From Bacillota bacterium (GTDB lineage Bacteria > Bacillota_A > Clostridia > Lachnospirales > Bianqueaceae), in the NCBI GenBank assembly GCA_017420625.1, contig JAFOIR010000066.1, forward strand, positions 1-9,876: 9,876 nt of DNA, read 5' to 3'. Shown here piece after piece: positions 7,073 to 9,876 of the stretch. The translations under genes were made by a program, and so were the position numbers. Under the pieces are notes generated by a model, which saw nothing but the letters and a program-made list of their open reading frames with translations, was not told where the DNA came from and searched no databases. The first letter of the stretch is position 1. The number at the start of each line of letters is the position of its first letter.

Positions 7073-7121
7073 CATAAAAACGAGTTCACAGTTTTAAAAA
7101 GTGCTTGGATAAAGGGTTTTG

Positions 7122-7224
7122 TGTGGATAACTTTCCATTTTGTCCACAAATTGGGGATAAGTGGGTTCAAAATTGTGGATAAAAAGCCCTTCAGCACGCA
7201 TTTTCAGCGGGTTTTAGTGGATAA
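7122..7224. promoter_or_regulatory. DnaA-box cluster upstream of rpmH
   Basis: Two perfect boxes (7122-7130, 7174-7182) and one-mismatch boxes at 7152-7160 and 7216-7224 share the plus orientation; TTGTCCACA at 7140-7148 is inverted. Starts of the plus-oriented boxes are 30, 22 and 42 bases apart, near whole helical turns. The last box ends seven bases before the rpmH -35 element, so bound DnaA could also affect rpmH transcription. Confidence 0.82.
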
Positions 7225-7231
7225 AAAATGC

Positions 7232-7260
7232 TTGACTTTAGGAAGGACATTCACTATAAT
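7232..7260 (+). promoter_or_regulatory. rpmH operon promoter
   Basis: TTGACT (7232-7237) and a perfect TATAAT (7255-7260) are spaced by 17 bases, a near-consensus sigma-A promoter as expected for a ribosomal protein gene. The start should be near 7267, with a leader of about 40 bases ending in an AGGAGGAGGT ribosome site (7287-7296). Confidence 0.9.
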
Positions 7261-7306
7261 GGACTGGTGCTCTTTTTAGCTTTAACAGGAGGAGGTGCAG
7301 CTGGAT

Positions 7307-7441
7307 ATGGTAACAACTTATAGACCAAAGACCAAACAGCGTAAGAGAGAACACGGCTTTAGAAAAAGAATGGCTACAGCCAATGGCCGTAAAGTTCTGT
7401 CCAGGAGAAGAAATAAAGGCAGAAAAGTCCTGACTGCGTAA
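7307..7441 (+). CDS. rpmH: Large ribosomal subunit protein bL34
   Basis: A 44-residue, very basic protein, the normal length for L34, a structural protein of the 50S subunit that binds 23S rRNA. It reads [20 protein letters not shown], then [20 protein letters not shown] and VLTA. This aligns with the family pattern of M-x-x-T-Y-x-P, HGFRxRM, NGRxVLxxRRxKGRxxLTA. The ATG at 7307-7309 lies 10 bases after the strong AGGAGGAGGT site. An in-frame GTG at 7295 is inside that site and is rejected. The gene is first in the plus-strand unit, behind a near-consensus promoter, and is divergent from dnaA as in most Bacillota origins. A terminator-like hairpin follows it and may let it be made in excess over rnpA. 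Confidence 0.97.
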   Translation: MVTTYRPKTKQRKREHGFRKRMATANGRKVLSRRRNKGRKVLTA

Positions 7442-7447
7442 TGACTT

Positions 7448-7494
7448 TTCGGTCAAACCACCGAACCGGAGAAATCCGGTTTTATCTTTATTTT
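7448..7494 (+). terminator. Tandem hairpins with T-rich tail between rpmH and rnpA (partial terminator or attenuator)
   Basis: The second hairpin is AACCGGA (7464-7470), loop GAAA and TCCGGTT (7475-7481), a seven-pair stem with a GNRA-type loop, followed by a T-rich stretch to 7494. A first stem, TTCGGT (7448-7453) with ACCGAA (7460-7465), shares two bases with it. Since rnpA follows with no obvious promoter of its own, it is more likely a leaky terminator or processing site than a full stop. Confidence 0.6.
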
Positions 7495-7519
7495 CGAAAA
7501 TCCTAAAGAGGAACACAAT

Positions 7520-7864
7520 ATGAGGATACAAAGCCTCAGAAATCGTGAATTCAGCCCGGTCTACCGTTCGGGGAAACGTGCGGCGGACCTTTGTTTCGTA
7601 TTGTATTTTTTGGAGAACGGCACCGACAGCAACCGTCTGGGGATTACTGTCTCAAAGAAAATCGGAAATAGTGTCGTACGAAGCAGAGTGAAGAGGATCA
7701 TCAGGGAAGCGTACCGGCTTCATGAAAAGGATCTTCTTACGGGACTGGATATAGTGATCGTCGCAAGAACTGCGGCCGCAGATAAAAAGAGCACCGATAT
7801 GGAAGTATCGCTGATGCGGCTTGCCAAAAGGCTGAAGATCAGGAAGGAAAAGGTTTCCCGTTGA
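7520..7864 (+). CDS. rnpA: Ribonuclease P protein component
   Basis: The small basic subunit that helps the RNase P RNA bind and process the 5' leader of precursor tRNAs. It has 114 residues, the usual size. It starts [20 protein letters not shown] (the family's L-x-x-x-x-x-F-x-x-V-Y-x-x-G), continues with [16 protein letters not shown], and carries the RNA-binding RNR-type helix as R54-S-R-V-K-R59 followed by IIREAYR. The Asn of the usual RNR is Ser here (codon AGC), a mild variant. A typical GLDIVIVAR strand follows at 75-83. The ATG at 7520 has AAAGAGG eight bases upstream. Its TGA stop overlaps the TTG start of yidD by four bases. The rpmH-rnpA-yidD-yidC order is the standard bacterial arrangement. 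Confidence 0.97.
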   Translation: MRIQSLRNREFSPVYRSGKRAADLCFVLYFLENGTDSNRLGITVSKKIGNSVVRSRVKRIIREAYRLHEKDLLTGLDIVIVARTAAADKKSTDMEVSLMRLAKRLKIRKEKVSR

Positions 7865-8073
7865 AAAAAGTACTGCTTGTTATGATCCGTTTTTATCAGA
7901 AATGGATCTCTCCGTTGAAAGGGCATCCCACCTGCCGGTTTTATCCGACTTGTTCCGCTTATGCCTATGAAGCGATCGAAAAATATGGTGTGATTAAAGG
8001 CATGTATCTTGCGATCCGGCGGATTTTAAAATGTCATCCCTTTCATCCCGGCGGATATGATCCGGTACCGTAA
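7861..8073 (+). CDS. yidD: Membrane protein insertion efficiency factor YidD
   Basis: A 70-residue amphipathic membrane-associated protein that assists YidC-dependent insertion of inner-membrane proteins. Family hallmarks are complete: an N-terminal hydrophobic helix ([15 protein letters not shown]), the [15 protein letters not shown] segment, and the C-terminal [15 protein letters not shown]. The start is TTG (7861-7863), overlapping the rnpA stop as TTGA, with an AAAGG-type site seven bases upstream. A later ATG (7882-7884) lacks a ribosome site and would remove the family MKK start. It sits between rnpA and yidC, the usual place, and is likely translated by coupling to rnpA. The function is assigned by family and position. 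Confidence 0.95.
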   Translation: MKKVLLVMIRFYQKWISPLKGHPTCRFYPTCSAYAYEAIEKYGVIKGMYLAIRRILKCHPFHPGGYDPVP

Positions 8074-8106
8074 AACGCCAACCATTTGTTAGAGAGGAGA
8101 GCGCCT

Positions 8107-9438
8107 TTGGAAACAATTATCCTGGCCGCTACCAGTTCGTGGATCCTGAAACCCTTTGCTTATCTTTTGAGCTGGATCTTTAACGGGCTGTTCTATGTGA
8201 TCAGTCAGATCATGACCAATCAGGCTCTGGCTGTCACAATCATTATTTTTACCTTTATCGTAAGGGCTCTGATGATGCCCATGATGATCAAACAGCAGCG
8301 GTCTACCCGTCGGATGGCGAGACTGCAGCCGAAGATCAACAAGATTCAGGAAAAGTACAAAAACAAGAAAGATCCCGAAGCACAGCAGCGGATGAATCAG
8401 GAGATTCAGCAGCTGTATTCAGAAAACAAAGCCAATCCCATGAGCGGATGTCTGCCTCTTCTGATTCAGATGCCCATTTTGTTTGCCTTGTTTGAGATCC
8501 TTCGTAATGTTCCTTTCTATGTCAACACCATAGGAGATCTTTATACGTCTCTGGCTACGACCGTTCAGGGTCTCACCGGTTATCAGGACGTTATGAACTC
8601 CGAGACATATGCTGCGGTCGTCAAGGGTATCCGTGGATTTGATCCTTCCACGACCGACGGCATCATCGATTTTCTGTACCATCTGTCCCGCAGCGAATGG
8701 CAGACCTTTATGGAAACCATGAAACTGACGGACAATGCTGCGTTCCAGGAAACCTATCAGATGATCAATGCCTACAGTACGTTGGGCGGCGGTGTACTGA
8801 CCTTTAACCTTTCCGAGAATCCCGGATGGAAGCTCTGGGGCATCCTGTTCCCCATTCTTTCCGGCGGAACGACATTCCTTTCCAGCTGGCTGATGCAGCG
8901 GGCAAACGACCGCCGTCAGAAGATGATGAGTCCGGATGGAACCGTTACTCAGCAGCAGCAGACCATGAAGTATATGACATACTTCTTCCCGATCATGACT
9001 GCCTGGTTTACAGCTTCCATGCCGCTTGGTCTTGGCCTTTACTGGATCGTCGGCAACGTTTTCTCCATCCTGTCCCAGTATATCTCTGACTCGATTATCG
9101 ACAAGGAAGAATACAAGGAAGCACTGAAGAGAAGAGACGAGCTGGCTGAAAAGAAAAAAGCCCGTGAAGAATCCCGTTCGAAAGTGGATCGTGCGACCGG
9201 CGGAAGAATTGGTACGGCTAATACCGTTTCCAAGTCTCAGATGGCCGGCAACCGGATCGCCGTACAGAAGGAGATTCAGAAAAAGACAGAAACTCTGGAA
9301 GAGCAGCTTCGCAGACTGAGTATGGTAGACGGGAAGCTTCCGGATGAGAAATATGATGATGAACCGGAAACCATCGACGTAGAATATACGGAAGTAAACT
9401 CTGAAGAAACCACAGATGTGGAAAAGGAGAATGAATGA
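8107..9438 (+). CDS. yidC: Membrane protein insertase YidC/Oxa1/Alb3 family
   Basis: YidC inserts and folds membrane proteins, alone or with Sec. The protein has 443 residues from TTG 8107-8109, chosen because GGAG (8096-8099) lies seven bases upstream; an in-frame TTG at 8086 precedes that site and is rejected. Hydrophobic segments by eye are about 16-36, 40-60, 113-136, 242-263 and 290-324 (two helices). The conserved groove arginine is R53 in FIVRALMMPMM. A charged cytoplasmic hairpin spans 61-111, ahead of CLPLLIQMPILFALFEIL. An outer loop of about 100 residues (137-240) and a charged tail of about 110 (from 331) make it much longer than B. subtilis SpoIIIJ. There is no lipobox cysteine near the N-terminus, unlike SpoIIIJ. 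Its stop overlaps the jag start as ATGA. Confidence 0.96.
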   Translation: METIILAATSSWILKPFAYLLSWIFNGLFYVISQIMTNQALAVTIIIFTFIVRALMMPMMIKQQRSTRRMARLQPKINKIQEKYKNKKDPEAQQRMNQEIQQLYSENKANPMSGCLPLLIQMPILFALFEILRNVPFYVNTIGDLYTSLATTVQGLTGYQDVMNSETYAAVVKGIRGFDPSTTDGIIDFLYHLSRSEWQTFMETMKLTDNAAFQETYQMINAYSTLGGGVLTFNLSENPGWKLWGILFPILSGGTTFLSSWLMQRANDRRQKMMSPDGTVTQQQQTMKYMTYFFPIMTAWFTASMPLGLGLYWIVGNVFSILSQYISDSIIDKEEYKEALKRRDELAEKKKAREESRSKVDRATGGRIGTANTVSKSQMAGNRIAVQKEIQKKTETLEEQLRRLSMVDGKLPDEKYDDEPETIDVEYTEVNSEETTDVEKENE

Positions 9439-9876
9439 GATCGGTTGAAGTAACAGGTAAGAGCGTAGATGAAGCGATCACCAGTGCCCTGCTCCAGCTC
9501 GGTGCTTCCAGTGATCAGGTTCAGATAGAAGTTTTGGAAGAAGGCGGCAGAGGTCTCTTAGGTCTGTTCCATCGGACAGCCCGAATCCGTGCCACCATGA
9601 AAGAAGGGGAAGAATCCGTTCTGGATCATTCCGAGTCGAACGTTGTCAAAGCAGCACAGATGGCTGCCATGGCAGAGAAAGAGACTGAAAAGGAAGAAAA
9701 AGAAGAACCTAAAGCCAAACCGGAAGCCAAACCCGAAGTAAAGCACGAAGCGAAGAGCGCCGTGCCGGAAAAGGCAGAAGAAGCGAAAGAAAACGCTGAG
9801 GAAAATACCCCTTATAATTTTGAGAAGTACGAAGCAGTCACTTCCACCGGAGAAACCGTGACCATCGATGATTCCA
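9435..9876 (+). CDS. jag: Jag/KhpB (SpoIIIJ-associated) RNA-binding protein, 5' part; cut by window end
   Basis: The first 147 codons of a Jag family protein, a cytoplasmic KH-R3H RNA-binding protein usually encoded beside yidC and linked in other Bacillota to cell elongation and division. The Jag N-terminal domain is clear at residues 1-55: MRSVEVTGKSVDEAI, then LLQLGASSDQVQIEVLEEGG and RGLLGLF. From about residue 57 to 130 runs a long low-complexity linker rich in Glu, Lys, Ala and Pro, with repeats such as EAKPE and KPEAKPEV. The KH and R3H domains must lie beyond the window. The ATG at 9435-9437 overlaps the yidC stop (ATGA) and has AAAGGAG at 9423-9429, five bases upstream. The frame is open to the last base. 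Assignment rests on the N-domain plus position after yidC. Confidence 0.92.
   Translation, partial: MRSVEVTGKSVDEAITSALLQLGASSDQVQIEVLEEGGRGLLGLFHRTARIRATMKEGEESVLDHSESNVVKAAQMAAMAEKETEKEEKEEPKAKPEAKPEVKHEAKSAVPEKAEEAKENAEENTPYNFEKYEAVTSTGETVTIDDS

Larger units (their letters stand above)
6932..7306. other. oriC part I: dnaA-rpmH intergenic region with DnaA-box cluster and divergent promoters
   Basis: A 375-base gene-free gap holding the dnaA promoter, the DnaA-box cluster and the rpmH promoter, in that order from dnaA to rpmH. Perfect TGTGGATAA boxes lie at 7055-7063, 7122-7130 and 7174-7182. One-mismatch boxes lie at 7064-7072 (TGTGTATAA), 7140-7148 (TTGTCCACA), 7152-7160 (TGGGGATAA) and 7216-7224 (AGTGGATAA), and a two-mismatch box at 7104-7112. 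All but 7140-7148 point the same way. The layout equals the upstream half of the B. subtilis origin. Confidence 0.92.

Noticed and set aside
8086..8106. Upstream TTG start for yidC
   Set aside because: It precedes the AGAGGAGAG ribosome site, which points to the TTG at 8107.
1..9876. Mobile element, CRISPR array, tRNA, rRNA, phage attachment site
   Set aside because: No transposase, regularly spaced repeats, cloverleaf-like or rRNA sequence seen; gene order and base composition by eye look uniform and chromosomal.

Overview
The window is a bacterial chromosome replication-origin locus. It has the classic Bacillota (Firmicutes) order rnpA-rpmH / dnaA-dnaN-yaaA-recF, with rpmH and dnaA divergent. 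Protein character suggests an anaerobic member of class Clostridia, possibly Lachnospiraceae-like. The clues are a DnaN beginning MYVICNRNDL, a long YidC without a lipobox, Jag directly after YidC, and a ferredoxin-type aldo/keto reductase. The family-level placement is only an impression.

Left arm (minus strand, read right to left from 6931): dnaA, dnaN, an S4-domain RNA-binding protein (yaaA), recF, a YfbR-type HD 5'-deoxynucleotidase, an M42 metallo-aminopeptidase, and a two-cluster [4Fe-4S] aldo/keto reductase cut by the window start. From yaaA onward the genes overlap or sit tens of bases apart, so they look co-transcribed. The gyrB-gyrA pair that often follows recF in Bacillota is not next here.

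Right arm (plus strand, from 7307): rpmH (L34), rnpA (RNase P protein), yidD, yidC and the 5' part of jag. Overlapping or close-set starts again indicate one unit, with a terminator-like hairpin between rpmH and rnpA. Several starts are non-AUG: TTG for yidD and yidC, GTG for the peptidase.

The two gene-free gaps form a bipartite oriC. Gap I (6932-7306, between dnaA and rpmH) has three perfect TGTGGATAA DnaA boxes, several one-mismatch boxes, and the two divergent promoters. Gap II (5270-5584, between dnaA and dnaN) has further boxes, a short GC-rich step, a six-unit DnaA-trio run (5318-5335) and an AT-rich likely unwinding element next to dnaN. All genes point away from the origin, so both arms are on leading strands.

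I see no mobile element, CRISPR array, rRNA or tRNA, and no clear sign of a previously undescribed system. The most informative features are the origin architecture, the HD-to-HE change in the YfbR homologue, and the accessory genes attached to the recF operon.
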